Source: Asterias amurensis
Taxonomy: Eukaryota > Echinodermata > Asteroidea > Forcipulatida > Asteriidae
Assembly: GCF_032118995.1 (NCBI RefSeq)
Contig: NC_092650.1
Span: forward strand, 28,002,501-28,066,500
DNA: 64,000 nucleotides
Direction: 5' to 3'
Shown: piece after piece, positions 1-12,400 of the stretch
How the letters are laid out: the number at the start of each line of letters is the position of its first letter
How positions within the stretch are numbered: position 1 is the first letter of the stretch
Program-made: the position numbers and the translations under genes
The notes under the pieces: model-generated
Told to the model about the DNA's origin: nothing
The model's input: the letters and a program-made list of their open reading frames with translations, nothing else
Databases searched by the model: none

Positions 1-99
1 AATTTCGGTGACCAATTCAGTCCTAACCCTTTAACTAATCATATTTAAATGTACCTTTTGATGGTTGTTTTACAAGTGTTTTATGTTGATTTTCTACAG

Positions 100-309
100 T
101 ACAAATACCAAATAAACATTGATGGTACTGTCGCAGCCTACCGTCTTCCATACCTACTGAGTGGAGATAGCGCTGTCTTGAAGCATGACTCGGTCTACTA
201 TGAACATTTCTACAAGCAGATACAACCTTGGGTTCATTACATTCCTTTCAAGAAGGATTTAAGTGACATCGTAGAGAAGATTAAATGGGCCCAAACACAT
301 GATGAAGAG
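100..309 (+). CDS. poglut2: poglut2-like exon with conserved GT90 core
   Basis: Acceptor TTTTCTACAG ends at 99 and donor GTGAGG starts at 310. The exon is 70 complete codons and holds the [14 protein letters not shown] block. The apparent ATG at 49 is intronic, so it is not a start. Confidence 0.92.
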
Positions 310-2161
310 GTGAGGAATCAGAGACTCTACATCTTCTAGTATTTTCTTTTCATTTTTTTCATCTCAGCCTTCGAGAAAACAACCTGCTTGGTCGAAAAGT
401 CAGGCTAAACTACTTAAAAACTTACCCAGTAAGTTTCTCATGGTTTCTCTAGTGGTTTTTTACATGATATTGGATTTCAAATGTAAGCAATCCCTGGTGA
501 CTTAGCAGGTCATCTCACAAATGGCTTATATGTATTTCATAAGGTGCTTGGGCAGAGAAATGAGCAGGAAACATTACAGACATATAATATGAAATTGTTT
601 CCAATAAACACTAACCTGCACAAATAATTAAGGTGTGGGGTTGCAGTTTGAATGGGCACTATAGCCTGTCAAATATCTGCCACAAGAGGGCGCTCTAAGA
701 GTTAAAAGCTTCACAAAGTGTCAGTGAAATTGATCATTCAATGAGCCATACGAAATAAATGAACTTCACAACTACCTGATTGGTGAAATGAAAGTATTCA
801 AAGTTAATTTTAGACTTTCTAATTGTGAAAAAATCTTTGATAGTACCTGTTTTTAGCCTTTTAATAACTTTTATTATCAATCTTTTCCTTCTCTCTGTCA
901 GGCCCAGCAAATAGCTAAAAACGCCCAGCAGTTTGCCCGAGAGAATCTGCTGTCCAATAATATCTTCTGTTACTACTACCAACTTCTTAAGGTAGTCAGT
1001 TCATTTTATCTCCATAAGTTTCCACCTTTTTATATGAAATTGTTAATAGAATGAATGGTTCTTTGCAGGCTTGAACTTCACTCTTGAAGGGTCACACAGC
1101 AATTTTCTTCTGGAGGGGCACTTCTATGAGGGAAACGTCAATTTGTGTTGGAACTTTGCAAAGGGTGCTGTGATTTATTTTGAGGCCTGTTGTTTTTATG
1201 AAATCCATTCTCAATAGAGTCTTCTTCTTACGAGCTGATGGGGGTAAAGTGGCCATAATCCTGGGGGGGGGGGGGGGGGTTCGGGAACATCAGCCAAACC
1301 TTGGGCTCTATTGGCTTAGAGTGGCCATAATTCTGTGGGGGATCCGGGAACATCATCATCAACCAAACCTTGGACTCTATTGGGTGGTTGATGGAGAGAT
1401 CACTCTCTGGTGATGTGGTTAATAAAGTGAATAGTCCTAAATATACAGCACCAATGGACAACACATGCACAAATCCTGGTGTGAATACTCACACAATTCC
1501 TCTGTATTTTTTAACTATGAGATTCTCCAAGTTGTGTTTATAATTCTACTTTTGTTTTCTTCCGACCCTCAGGAATACTCTTCCAGACAGGTTGGTTCAC
1601 CAAAGATTCGAGAAGGAATGGAACTAGTTGAGCACCCTGCTGAAGATGCACATTGTCAATGCGGTAGAACGGTACAAGTGAGTAGATATAACCCCTGGGA
1701 CAAGGGTTGTTAGGGGAACCCCTGTAGGGTAGCAGCAGAATGGAACAAGTGCAAAGATGTTACGTTTGGAAAGACGGTTGCTAGGGGACCCCCTGTGGGG
1801 CAGTATAAACAACTTCCACACATTATAAAAAAAAGGTATATTACTATTTGTATTGAACAGGATTAAAACTGGTCTTTTTTCACTAGGCATTCCTGATGGT
1901 CTAGTGGTAGGACTTCTTCTGTAGAATGGCAGGGGGTGTGGGGTTTAAATCTCCCCTGAGTAGTATACCAGAGGGAACCTTTTTTTCTGACAGGACTTGG
2001 GGTAAAAGTATCGAGTACTTTGTGCTTATCACACATAGATGTAGGGTGATACAAAAGGTTTTAATAACATTTGTTTTCCCTGGTACAATTGTTACATCTG
2101 TTAATAACTTTCTCCTCTCTCCATTTCTGTTTTCATTCTCCAGGCACACGAAGAACTCTGA
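100..2161 (+). CDS. poglut2: Protein O-glucosyltransferase 2/3-like (KDELC type), C-terminal part, 4 exons
   Basis: Coding exons 100-309, 902-991, 1573-1677 and 2144-2161 have AG/GT borders and join in phase 0 to give 140 C-terminal residues; the 5' part lies outside the window. Exon 1 carries the most conserved block of the CAP10/GT90 fold ([20 protein letters not shown], then [12 protein letters not shown] and [14 protein letters not shown]), which in this family forms part of the nucleotide-sugar site. The second exon continues [10 protein letters not shown] and IFCYYYQLL, the third [10 protein letters not shown] and a Cys pair (CQC). The last exon adds only AHEEL and a stop; HEEL is a KDEL-type ER-retention signal. 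Family knowledge: an ER-lumen soluble enzyme that adds glucose to serine of EGF repeats, for example in Notch and fibrillin. POGLUT2 and POGLUT3 cannot be told apart here. A possible AATAAA lies at 2444-2449. Confidence 0.93.
680..694 (+). promoter_or_regulatory. CTCF-like core motif
   Basis: CCACAAGAGGGCGCT in the first visible intron of the glucosyltransferase gene differs at one position from the bilaterian CTCF core. Related sites occur at 7321, 58938 and 60550. Function is inferred from motif only. Confidence 0.35.
902..991 (+). CDS. poglut2: poglut2-like exon
   Basis: Acceptor CTGTCAG ends at 901 and donor GTAGTC starts at 992. Thirty codons, phase 0, encode [20 protein letters not shown] and [10 protein letters not shown], matching the helix before the family C-terminus. 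Confidence 0.92.
1573..1677 (+). CDS. poglut2: poglut2-like exon
   Basis: Acceptor CGACCCTCAG ends at 1572 and donor GTGAGT starts at 1678. Thirty-five codons include [12 protein letters not shown] and HCQCGRT, the conserved tail just before the retention signal. Confidence 0.9.
1887..2062 (+). mobile_element. tRNA-derived SINE, family S1 (intronic)
   Basis: A box-like GGTCTAGTGGTAGGA and B box-like GGTTTAAATC lie near the 5' end. The 3' part (GACAGGACTTGGGG, GAGTACTTTGTGC, CACACATAGATG) matches in reverse complement the two SINEs at 16805-17292. Confidence 0.65.
2144..2161 (+). CDS. poglut2: poglut2-like terminal coding exon (HEEL)
   Basis: Acceptor TTCTCCAG ends at 2143. In frame after VQ it reads A-H-E-E-L-stop. 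The six-codon exon places an ER-retention tetrapeptide exactly at the C-terminus, which supports the splice choice. Confidence 0.85.
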   Translation, partial: AHEEL

Positions 2162-2490
2162 AACACACAACTTCAACTCAAGCTCTCACTTTTATAATAA
2201 TGTACATAATGTTGTGTATAACAAGTAACATTTAACCCATAAGTATTACTAAAACAGTGTATAAGTGTTGTAGAAATGTATTACAGATATTGACACACAT
2301 GGTAACCCTATCTGGCTGGGCTGTCTTGACAGTTAAATAAGGAGACATTTATAACATAAATATTATACAGGTGCAACTAGAGTTGAATTTTCTTTTCTTA
2401 TTTCCCAATGGTTAATAAGTTTCTTTATTTTTAAGTTGTGGACAATAAATTGTTAAATTCTATCTCCACAAATAGAATGAGGTTTTAAAA

Positions 2491-2790
2491 CCAAGCGACT
2501 AAGAACAGAAGACTATTCCTGATTCTCAGAAACCAAGTGACTAAGAACAGAAGACTATTCCTGATTCTCAGAATCCAAGCGACTAAGAACAGAAGACTAT
2601 TCCTGATTCTCAGAAACCAAGCGACTAAGAACAGAAGACTATTCCTGATTCTCAGAATCCAAACGACTAAGAACAGAAGACTATTCCTGATTCTCAGAAA
2701 CCAAGCGACTAAGAACAGAAGACTATTCCTGATTCTCAGAAACCAAGCGACTAAGAACAGAAGACTATTTCTGATTCTCACAATCCAAAC
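2491..2790. repeat. 42-bp tandem array, about 7 copies
   Basis: Units starting CCAAGCGACTAAGAACAGAA recur at 2491, 2533, 2575, 2617, 2659, 2701 and 2743, with a truncated copy from 2785. The period of 42 leaves open frames on both strands that are only repeat shadows. It sits 330 bp past the poglut2-like stop, just after a possible AATAAA (2444-2449). Confidence 0.95.
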
Positions 2791-2833
2791 GATAATAATT
2801 ACAACTCATTACTTTCACAAGTGCTGCATATAA

Positions 2834-5800
2834 AATGAAAAAACGGATTTGTAAGATAAGAATGCTGAAATCCGTTTCAATCATTCAGAGAAATTTACAC
2901 ACCTTAAATTTGTGGAAATCACATTTTAAAGCCTCACAAGTCAGTCTTATTTTTATTGTTTCAACACTCAGGTAAAGTATACCTGTGGAACTGCTTGATT
3001 GATTAAATCCTATATGAATGTAGATATAAATACATTACAACTAAGTTGTGAAAATTTCAATTCACAAAGTGTTTGCATTTTGGGGATATCACTAAAACCT
3101 GGAGCAGTTAGTCCGTGCAGGAAGAAACATCCGTAATTTGAATACACAATCTGAGGAACGTTTCCGGCATGAAACATTTCTAAATTTTTTAAATTCCTTT
3201 CTCTGAAACCACACTATTTAGAAAGGAATCGTTTCTTAAATGTGAATACATAATGAACAGCAGCAACTCCATGTAGTTTTCTTAAACAGTATCACTGACT
3301 TTGATGGGATTTTCACAGGTTGTATGTATGGTGGTGTTTCTAGAAAACTAGAAGATAGTGAAGGAATCAATTTGTTTATTGTTGTTCCTTGAAACATGAA
3401 TGAAAAGCAAAGTGACTTAGATATAAAGACATCTCATAGAAAGGTCAAAGGTCATCAGAAACAGGGTCATGAAGGTTTTTTTAGTCCCCAATTATAGCAG
3501 TAAAGGAAATATGACACTCAAGGCAGATTTCAATAAAATACCTTCATTTTTATGTCTTGGGTATTTGACACTCTTACAACAGTATTCTTATTTTAATTTT
3601 TAAAAAAACTTCACTGAGAATTTTTTTTACCATTCACGATGCACTCATTTTTATACAACTTTTTTATATTCCATTTACGCTGACATCTCCACAAAATAAT
3701 ATTTTTCTCATTAAACATTTTATTTTTGGACTTTTATGATTGCCACTATATGTATTTTGCAAGATATTTATTATGTTAGGTTTTACTTAACATCTCATGA
3801 TTATAGCTAGCATACATGGTCTGGTCTTTCACTGATAGTAGACCAAAGGGAAGATATTACAGAGAAGAGAATTATAATTAACAATTCATTTATTTTCTTT
3901 TGGAAATGGTTTCATAGAAACAAATCACTACCAAATGGAAGTTTGGTTTCAAAGATGACTCTATATTTGTCCATCTGTGTCTGTATGGCAAATCAACTCA
4001 TTTATTCAGTTTGACATGTACAAAACAACTTTTGTGCTCAAAATTGTGCACATTCAAATGTAAAATTAGGTCTTGAAAGAACTTTTGTTATGCCTGTCGG
4101 ATCCCAGAACAAAGGTAGCCTGGCTGTCACAGGTTGTCATGTACACTAATTAAGTTTCTTTGGCAAAACTAACAAACATCAATGTTACTGAAATTTGAAA
4201 ACTTGAAATTCACACACAGTTGTTATATTTGGGTGGGTAAAAGTTTGAAATGTATATGCAGGGGGGGGGGGACACGTTTGCACATAAGTGAAAAAATTAA
4301 CAAGACTTTTTTTATGAAAAACTTTTCTGCAGTTTTGTTATCTGAAAAATTATGGAACTCCTGTGATTCAATAATGATCTATACATATGAAATAGAAGCA
4401 AACTAATTGTTTCTTTGTAAAGAAAACTCAAAAGATGGTAGTGCAGGCAATGAAAGGCAAGCAAAACAAAGTAAATATTTTCATTTTATTTTAGCTGCTG
4501 GTCATTTGTCCATGTACTTACTGATAGTTTTATACTGGCAAACTTTTGTCAAGTCTTTAAAATAAAACATTGATTGGCATGTCATTATCATGTCTTAAAT
4601 ATTATGTTAATACATAAAATGACTTAATAAGTTACTATTTTTATTGTTGACAACTTGGTTTACAGTTTGCTTTACACTAACATTTTGTAAACAGTTTTTA
4701 TTTTGAAACTTAATTCTATCACACCTTGAATCTTTAGGTTACATTCTGTACTTAAAAATTGTGTTATCATTTCAGGTTTAGAAACTAGGCTCAGACTCAT
4801 ATACTAGTAATAATATGAAGAGAATAGATAGAAACGACTTGTAATAAACACTACTTATTGGTTTGAAATAATATTATGCCAAGGATTATGGAGATGGATT
4901 CCTTATGAAGTAAATTCTGTTCATTATTAATATTATGTTAATTTTTCTGGTGCTGAATTAATAAATGAAGTAAAGTTTAACAAAATTATCACTGTGTTAA
5001 TTGATTTTCTTCAATTTGTTCGTAATTGTGGTGGTGGGTGGGGCTGGATTTCAGATCGATATATCTCTCAAGGAGGATCAGGTTTTAATTGCACTACTGG
5101 TCAAAAGAACTTAATGATTAGGGTATGATTTCACAGAGTTGTTTTGTTTAATCACACAAAGTTGGCTAGGGGTTGGCAACAAAATGATGTTGTATGGGAC
5201 TTGGTAGCTGGTCCTTGCTCTATTTCTATGGTGTCATTTACCTGTTTTGTCATAGGTCTGCTGCTTAATTTTGCATAGCAGAAGGTACTGTCTTGCCACT
5301 TTTTTCCCCTATAAAATTTGCACAGATTCAGTGAAAGAAGAATTATTCTGGGAACTTAATTTACCACCCACCCCCCCCCCCCTTTTGATCTTTTGGTCTT
5401 GATGTGTCTTTAATTTGTTTCATACATGTTGCACCTAAAAACAAGGCATGGCTTCGTCAATAACTTTTTGAAGGTGCCCTTTTTGGAACTTGGTACTACT
5501 ATTGGTACATGCATGGAGGCTAATTTATTCCTCCATGGTACATGTCCTTGGTAGGTTTTCCTCCTGAAATTTCCGCTGGGGAACCTAACAAGGAGGTAGA
5601 AGAGCGTCGTCGGTTTTTGTTGTTTAGGCCTTTTATGCTTTTAGTATTGGGTGTCAAGCCTAGCAAAGCCAAATCCGTGATTTGAAACTCGGATATCCTG
5701 AAACTCCAGACGCGGCATGGGCCCAACGATGCACAGATCTTCCAAGGCTTTCGGTATGCCTTGTGTGTCGTCCGCCTGCCCCTCGGAATGCACACAAAAA

Positions 5801-8800
5801 GTGCGCGTTATCTGACAGAGCCTGTTTCAAAGCCGAAAGGTAGACCGTAGATTCGAAAAGGCCCGCAATCAAACTGGACATGAAACTGGTTTGAGGGCGC
5901 ACTAATTGAACGAATTGGCTAAATACACGCACACATACACACACACACAGCAGTCATTTCAGTGCGCGAAGATACGAAATTAAAAACTTCCAGTGAAGAA
6001 AGAAGAACATAATTCTATTTTGCCAAGACCCAAGTCCGTAGAGAGGCTCGTGAGCAGTTCCTACATTATAATATAGTTCTATTTCTATTGCAGGTTAGTA
6101 TCTCCTTTATGTGTTCGGTAAGTTGTGTTTGTTATCTTGCCTGAAAAATCGCCCCAGCCCAGCGGCTGTTCACTCCACACTTCCTAGCCGGCCCTGGCAG
6201 TGGTAGGATGTCAGTCAGTGCCACTGCACTCGTGTTGTCTGCAACGAACATGACGAACGAGGGAGTCCAACCTGGGCTATACATGGTAGGAAGGGAGGTC
6301 ATGTTTCGAGGTGTCTCTAAAATCGTAGCAAATCTTGGATAATCTTTTCCTCTCTGTGCGCGATGTAAACAGTCCCTACCTAGATAAAAATTGTGTGGTC
6401 AGGTGGTTTTATTTGTAAGCAAAGAGTCTTTGATTTTGAAAGAGTCTCCTCTCCCTTGAACAAAACTTTAGAAACACGTAAGGCTCCACTGGTTATTTGC
6501 ACTTGTATCCTCCTCTTACCAGTTTTCACGGTATTATGCCCTTTTTCTTTGAATCGAGAAAAAAATAATGATGCCATATATCAACCGATGCCCTAATTAT
6601 CTTCATTAGGCAGTTTCATCAAGTTGATTTTACGTGTACCAAAACACACACACACACAGCCCCGAAAAAAAAGAACGAAATATATTAAATCATAACTCAC
6701 ATTTTGTACAACTCACAACTATGAGACTTGACAGCAGGCAGGAGCATTCTCTCCCCGTGCTTACATTTCAAAAATATTCGAAATCGGATGAATAGTTTCG
6801 GAGATATTGTAAAAAAAAGAGAGCAACGACAAAAAGCAGAAGCTTGGCCTGGCGTGCAGCGCCCATTCGTTTGTGCATGACGTCAACTTTGAACCCCGTG
6901 GACAACGGATTTCGGAAATCTTCGGAAAGCGCCGAAGAAGCCCGAAGACGGTTTTTTGCGATGCGGGAGCACATGTTTACACAAAATGAGATAACGATTA
7001 CATCATCGTGTAGCCGATAAAATTCCGCACATCGTACAGCTAGTCGCATAGCTTTTACCATAAAAACCTATTTTTGTCGGCGTTTTTCATTTTTTGAATC
7101 AAGATTTCTTCCAGAGACAATCATCAAAATTGAATGCGACTTTGTCAGTGCTAATTCCCATACTTTTAAGTTTAACTTGTGAAAATTTGGTGTAATTTGA
7201 TTATGTTTTCTTCTCCCGCAGAAAGGTTTTGTTAGACCATTTCTTGCAAAGTTGTCCTAAATACGCACGATTGTATATGTACGTCGTACTCGTACATCTT
7301 CGTGTTTCCGTGATGTGCCACCACAAGAGGGCGTATGTTACAATAAGTTTGATAGGCCGGGGCTCTAATAATAGAAAGCTGGAAAGCTGCCCGATCTTGT
7401 TTCTTTGATAATTTCTACGTTCTGAATTGATAATAACAGACTGCTCATCTTGAGTCAAAAGAAACTAGTATTGTTATATACTTTTAAAGGCCTATACTAA
7501 TTGAAACGAAAGTTGAACAAAAAAATTGATTGTATAATTATAGCCATTGGTTTTTAGAAATTGTCTTTGTAAATATAACAAAAATAATCGATGTATACAA
7601 ATGCCTTCATCCTCAAGTTTTTTAAAGATTGTTCTAATGTTTTACTGTGTTAATGCTACAATTTTAAATCAAAGGATCAACTGATCTTAAATTAAAGGAA
7701 ACACCAGTCATAAACTCTTTAATTTTATTCCATTCTGGTTAATTCAATAATGCTATTTGTTGACATAATTAATAAAGAATATTCACACAAACACCTGCAA
7801 AACTTAACACATATTTAATTTTTATAGTTAACAATTTTCCCCACGATGCCGCTCCTCAGTTTGATTCACAAAATATCACTTTTTGCCGTTCATAAAATAT
7901 CATACTAGCGCCTCAAAGCACAGTTTGTAAGAGATAGAGGGCGCTCGCCTAGTGTGCGCCCTCTATTGCCATAGCCTGTGCATTAAACTTGGCCGTGGCC
8001 GATATGAAGAAAAACATAAGAATTGAACTTGAACACGGGTACGTTTTTTTCACGATCCACGCTCATTAAAAACGGTATATCTCTGCAACCAAACATCCGA
8101 TTTCAAAATTTTAAATTGATTTTTACTTCTAAGAATACACCTTAACAGACTACATCTTGTCAGAGAAAAAATCACCTGCATTAAATTTGACTGAAACTGC
8201 CTACTAATGGAAGAAACACCTGCAGTGACTACAAGTGCTCTTGAGACTCTGTGTATGACTCTCTAGCTAGTTGCGACAACGTAACCCTCCTGCCGTTTTC
8301 AAATTCTAGGAGTAGGCCTACCTGCTACAGCCTACACATTGTACACAGTCACAGAATCCCCCCCCCCCCCGCCCATTATTTACCGTAGTAACTTGTGTTG
8401 TGTTCTTTTGTGATTAAAATTAAAACAGGCTAAAAAGTGAAAGGGTTAAAAACTTTGTTAGTTTGTTAGTAACATTCCTTTCCAGAGTCGGGTTGTTCGT
8501 TGCTTGGCGCTATAGCATGTTCAGTTAGTTTAATGATGGCCCTTGGCAGCTTTTGGCTCGGGGCCTTGCTCTAACTTTTTTTTGTAATTATTATTATTAT
8601 TATTATTATTTTTTTTTTTTTTTTATCTTACACTTTCTGTTCAGCGATTAGAAACCTTGTTTTAAGCGCTATATATACATGCATGTTATTATTATTATTA
8701 CTAACATGATATATGAATCTGATACTATTACTAGCCAACTAGACCCAGTGCAGTATTATCGGTCGTACCTCCATGGTACTGCGCCCGATAAGGACAACAT

Positions 8801-8860
8801 TTTGAAAAAAGGAGTACAGCACCCCAGTCACTTGGTCTAATAATTATAGTAGAACAAACC
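2834..8860. other. Intergenic AT-rich DNA, no gene seen
   Basis: No convincing coding exon. It holds homopolymer tracts (G at 4261-4270, C at 5371-5382 and 8350-8360), a (CA)n tract near 5931-5950, a more CpG-rich segment at about 5640-7060 that could contain the promoter or a 5' noncoding exon of the downstream ACD-like gene, a short inverted GAGGGCGC / GCGCCCTC pair near 7937-7968, and (ATT)n with poly-T at 8588-8622. The stretch 6193-6290 shares phrases such as GAGTCCAACCTGGGCTA with 57585-57635, so both are probably parts of one dispersed repeat. Confidence 0.6.
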
Positions 8861-9023
8861 GGAAAATTTTCTGTATGGTGCCACCACTTTTTCATTCGAT
8901 ATGAAATAATAGTACCAATATCTAATTTACCTCAAACCCCTCAATCATGTCAATGATGAAAAATGAGATATCCCCTTCTTTAAAAATCAGTGAAAAGGTG
9001 GTGGCACCATACGGAAAATTATC
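8861..9023. mobile_element. Foldback MITE, GTATGGYGCCACCAC family, copy 1
   Basis: Terminal inverted repeats of about 35 bp (left GGAAAATTTTCTGTATGGTG, continuing CCACCAC; right end its diverged complement) enclose an AT-rich centre. The 9-bp GAACAAACC flanks both sides (8852-8860 and 9024-9032), looking like a target-site duplication. Relatives are at 62606-62737 and about 56475-56590. Confidence 0.75.
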
Positions 9024-9278
9024 GAACAAACCTTACAGCTGACAACATTTGTTTAAGAAATTAAAGCTGAGTGTTCTCAACCTGCACGCTAGTTGCGATA
9101 ATGCTGCCGTTGGGAGGAGGGTTATGTTTTCGCAACTACCTGCAGGAAATGTTTATTCTTCCGCCACCTCCAGTCAAAAGTCTTTCAATACTTGGCACAG
9201 TATTTTTGATGAATACTCACCATCTCAGATGTAGCTGATCTTTTCTTTGTCTCTGTCTGTTTTTTCCAGGGTAACAAA

Positions 9279-9422
9279 ATGGACAACATTGGTGAATGTG
9301 CACTTGATCCCTGGATCTTGACATCTGTGAATAATCACTTCAACAATCATGAAAATCAAACATCTGATCAGATTCAGGAAGAAGTTACACCACATGAATG
9401 TTGTCATGTGTCAAATTTAAAG
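9279..9422 (+). CDS. acd: acd-like coding exon 1
   Basis: The exon begins at 9270 after TTTTTTCCAG, with the ATG at 9279 in context AACAAAATGG; donor GTATTA at 9423. It encodes 48 residues including LDPWILTSVNNHF. Confidence 0.6.
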
Positions 9423-12400
9423 GTATTACATATTTTCAGACTGGTCCCCTGTCCATCTTTACTCCTAGAACTATGGAGGCCCATTCCACTATTGTCTCTA
9501 GAGCTTGAGGTTCGTTCCGCTATTGTCTCCATTGGCGTTTTCTTGAGAAGATTTAAACGTGATGTATAGCTGAGTGTCATCTGCGTACACATGGTAATTC
9601 AGATTGAATTTGAGGATGATGTCGCGAATCGGTAAAGTGTACAGCGTAAACCACTGCGGGCCAAGTACCGAACCCTGTGGCACAGAGTAGTTCAAAACAA
9701 CAGGGTCGGATATCGCTGTGCCAATACAAACATGCTGAGTTCTATTGTGGAGATACGATTTGCACCATGCTAGGGCTGTGTCCTCTATGCCAAGGTGATT
9801 CTGGAGCCGAGAGAGAAGGATGTTGTGTTCAACAGTGTCAAAAGCAGCACTCAAGTCTAGCAGGACTAGTGCTGTAAGGTTACCATTGTCCATAGAAGAG
9901 AGAATATCGTTGCTCACACGGACTAGTGCAGCCTCGGTCCCATGGAAAGGCTTGTATGCTGACTGGAACACGTCGGACAGGTTGAAAGTATGAATGTGAT
10001 CAGAAATATGTGATGACACTACTCGTTTGATGACTTTTCCAAGATATTTTAAGTTTGCCACCGGTCTGTAGTTTTTAAATATCTCCTTGTCCAGGTTTGG
10101 TTTCTTGATGAGCAGCCTGATGTAGGAAACTTTGAGGCTATCGGGGAAATAACCGGAACTGAGAGATTCGTTTACAAGCTTAGTGATGTAGGGTGCAAAT
10201 ATATCAATGTTTTGCTTTATCATGGATGTTGATACTGGATCCAGCTCACAGGATTTTGAAGGAGATTTCATAATAACCCTTTGAATCTCAGCAACAGTGG
10301 CAGGCTCAAACACAGACAGTCTACACTCTGGTTGAAGATGTGGCGATGTCTGTGGCATGTTGTAAGGGACTGATGAAAATGATGAGCGGATGTCTGAAAT
10401 CATAGTCACGACTACCTGTTTGGTGAACCAATTGTGTCTTTAACAACTATTCACTTTGATATAATTTACTTACAAAATACATAGGCCCTAACAGACATTA
10501 ACACATCTTTCAATCCTTTCAGCTTGAATTTTACTATATTGCGCTTGCGGCAAACATTGCAACAATGTGTCTTGAGAATTAAAAATTGGTCATGACTATT
10601 TGAGTTGCGACTAGTCGAGTAGTTATTTTCAGTAGTTGCCCAGGCCTAATGTAATCACTACCTGTCACACATTAAACAAAATTGTTTTTAATTGACTGAT
10701 TCAAACACTATTTACACTTTTGTTTCACCAGGTGTTTTTGAAGCCAATCTGTGGCATGTCGGGAATGTGTGATGCAAACGATAGTCAATTCTCCATCAAA
10801 GCTTTGTTTACTGAAGATGCTGTCAAGACATTTGAAGAGTAAGACATTTCAGAATTGGTCTCATCAACAGAAATTGGTCTCATTATCGGAAATTGGTCCC
10901 GGTTCCTTGCCAGGGCGCTAGTTTTGTAATACATGTACATGTAGCTTGTGGAGAATTTTGGTACTTGGATAATTGGGTACCAGTAGGCCTACAATGTATA
11001 CTAAAGAAACTGCTCACTAATCTCCTGATTCCTTGTTACAAGAATAATTATCATATATCAGTCTCTTGTTACTTACTTGCACTTTAAAGGCACTGGACAC
11101 TACTGGTAATTGCTCAACATAGTTGTTGGCATAAAAGCTTACTTGGTAACAAGCAATGGAGAGCCCTTGATAGTGATAGTACAAAACATTGTAACGTCGT
11201 TTTTGAGAAAGAAGTAATTTCTCACTAAAATATTTAAATTTGATTTCGAGATCTCAAAATTTGATTATGAGGTCTTGAATTCAAGCATCTGAAAACACAA
11301 AACTTCATGTGACACTTCATCTAACAACTTTGATGACCAATTGTTTTCAAATTTTCACAGGTTTGTTATTTTATGCATATATGTTGAGATACATTTGTAC
11401 ATGTACACCCAGTTAGAAGACTGGTTTTTGACAATTACTAGAGGTGTTCAGTGTTTTTTAAACTTTGCACGGTGGGAGTATAGTTACTAGGTGAGGTTTA
11501 CGGTAGCACCTTGTGTTCATCTCTCTTGAGTATTTTTGTTTCTGCAAAGAGCCAATGGTCGACACTTTATTGTCAACCCCTTCTGTTGATTTTTATTACC
11601 TAAACTTGATAATCACTTTCACTTCTCTTGACTTTTGGAATTGAAGGAATGTTTTATTTTGTTTTGATTAGGAATGAGGCTCAGACGTCATGTTTGGGAT
11701 TTTCTGACATTAATAATGGCATTATGGTTCTAAAGAAGTTTCACATCAATATGGATATAACGCCACAGTTTGTAAGTAGGCCATTTTACAATTTATAAAT
11801 ACCCTAGTTTACAATCATCTTCAAAATTTTGTTTTTATTTGTTTTCCTTCAAAAATGTAAATTTAGATGTCGGTGTATTTATGCTGCCTCCAATGAATTA
11901 ATGAGTAAACTTGTTCAATGGACGGAAAATGAACTACAGGCTGCTCAGTGTTTCACCTCTATACTTCTTGCAGGCCTGATACTTCATATTTAAGGGCAAG
12001 GAAGTTTTGTTTTATTAAAAGGCAACTAAAAGTTAACTGTTATAAATTTGTACTGGAGCATTTCATAGGTCACTGGAGGCATTCAATTGCCTGTAAAGAC
12101 CTGTTGTTTTTTGACCGAGTCAGAAAATCATTGATGTGTTTTCCTCTTGCTTATATTCTCACCATTTGCACCAGGACACAAATTTCATAGAGCTGCTTTT
12201 AGCTCTAAATAGTTCTTAACAACTTTCTGCTTAGCATAAAGTGAGCAGGAAACCGGTCACAAATTGTGCCTGTGCATTTGTTATTTGGCTGGTGTTCCGG
12301 TAAGCATATAGTTTTGTCGTGCTTAGCTATTTTTGTGCTTAAAGTAGCTCTTTGAAATTCGACTTTTGATTGCACTTATATACCATCAATATTAAGCAAA

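Noticed and set aside
2485..2833. Open frames with 14-residue repeats on both strands
   Set aside because: The 42-bp array has a period divisible by three, so stop-free frames are automatic; no splice or start context supports them.
5520..5944. Overlapping minus-strand frames of about 90 codons
   Set aside because: They fall in a locally GC-richer stretch and encode nothing recognisable; the same words recur in a dispersed repeat nearby.
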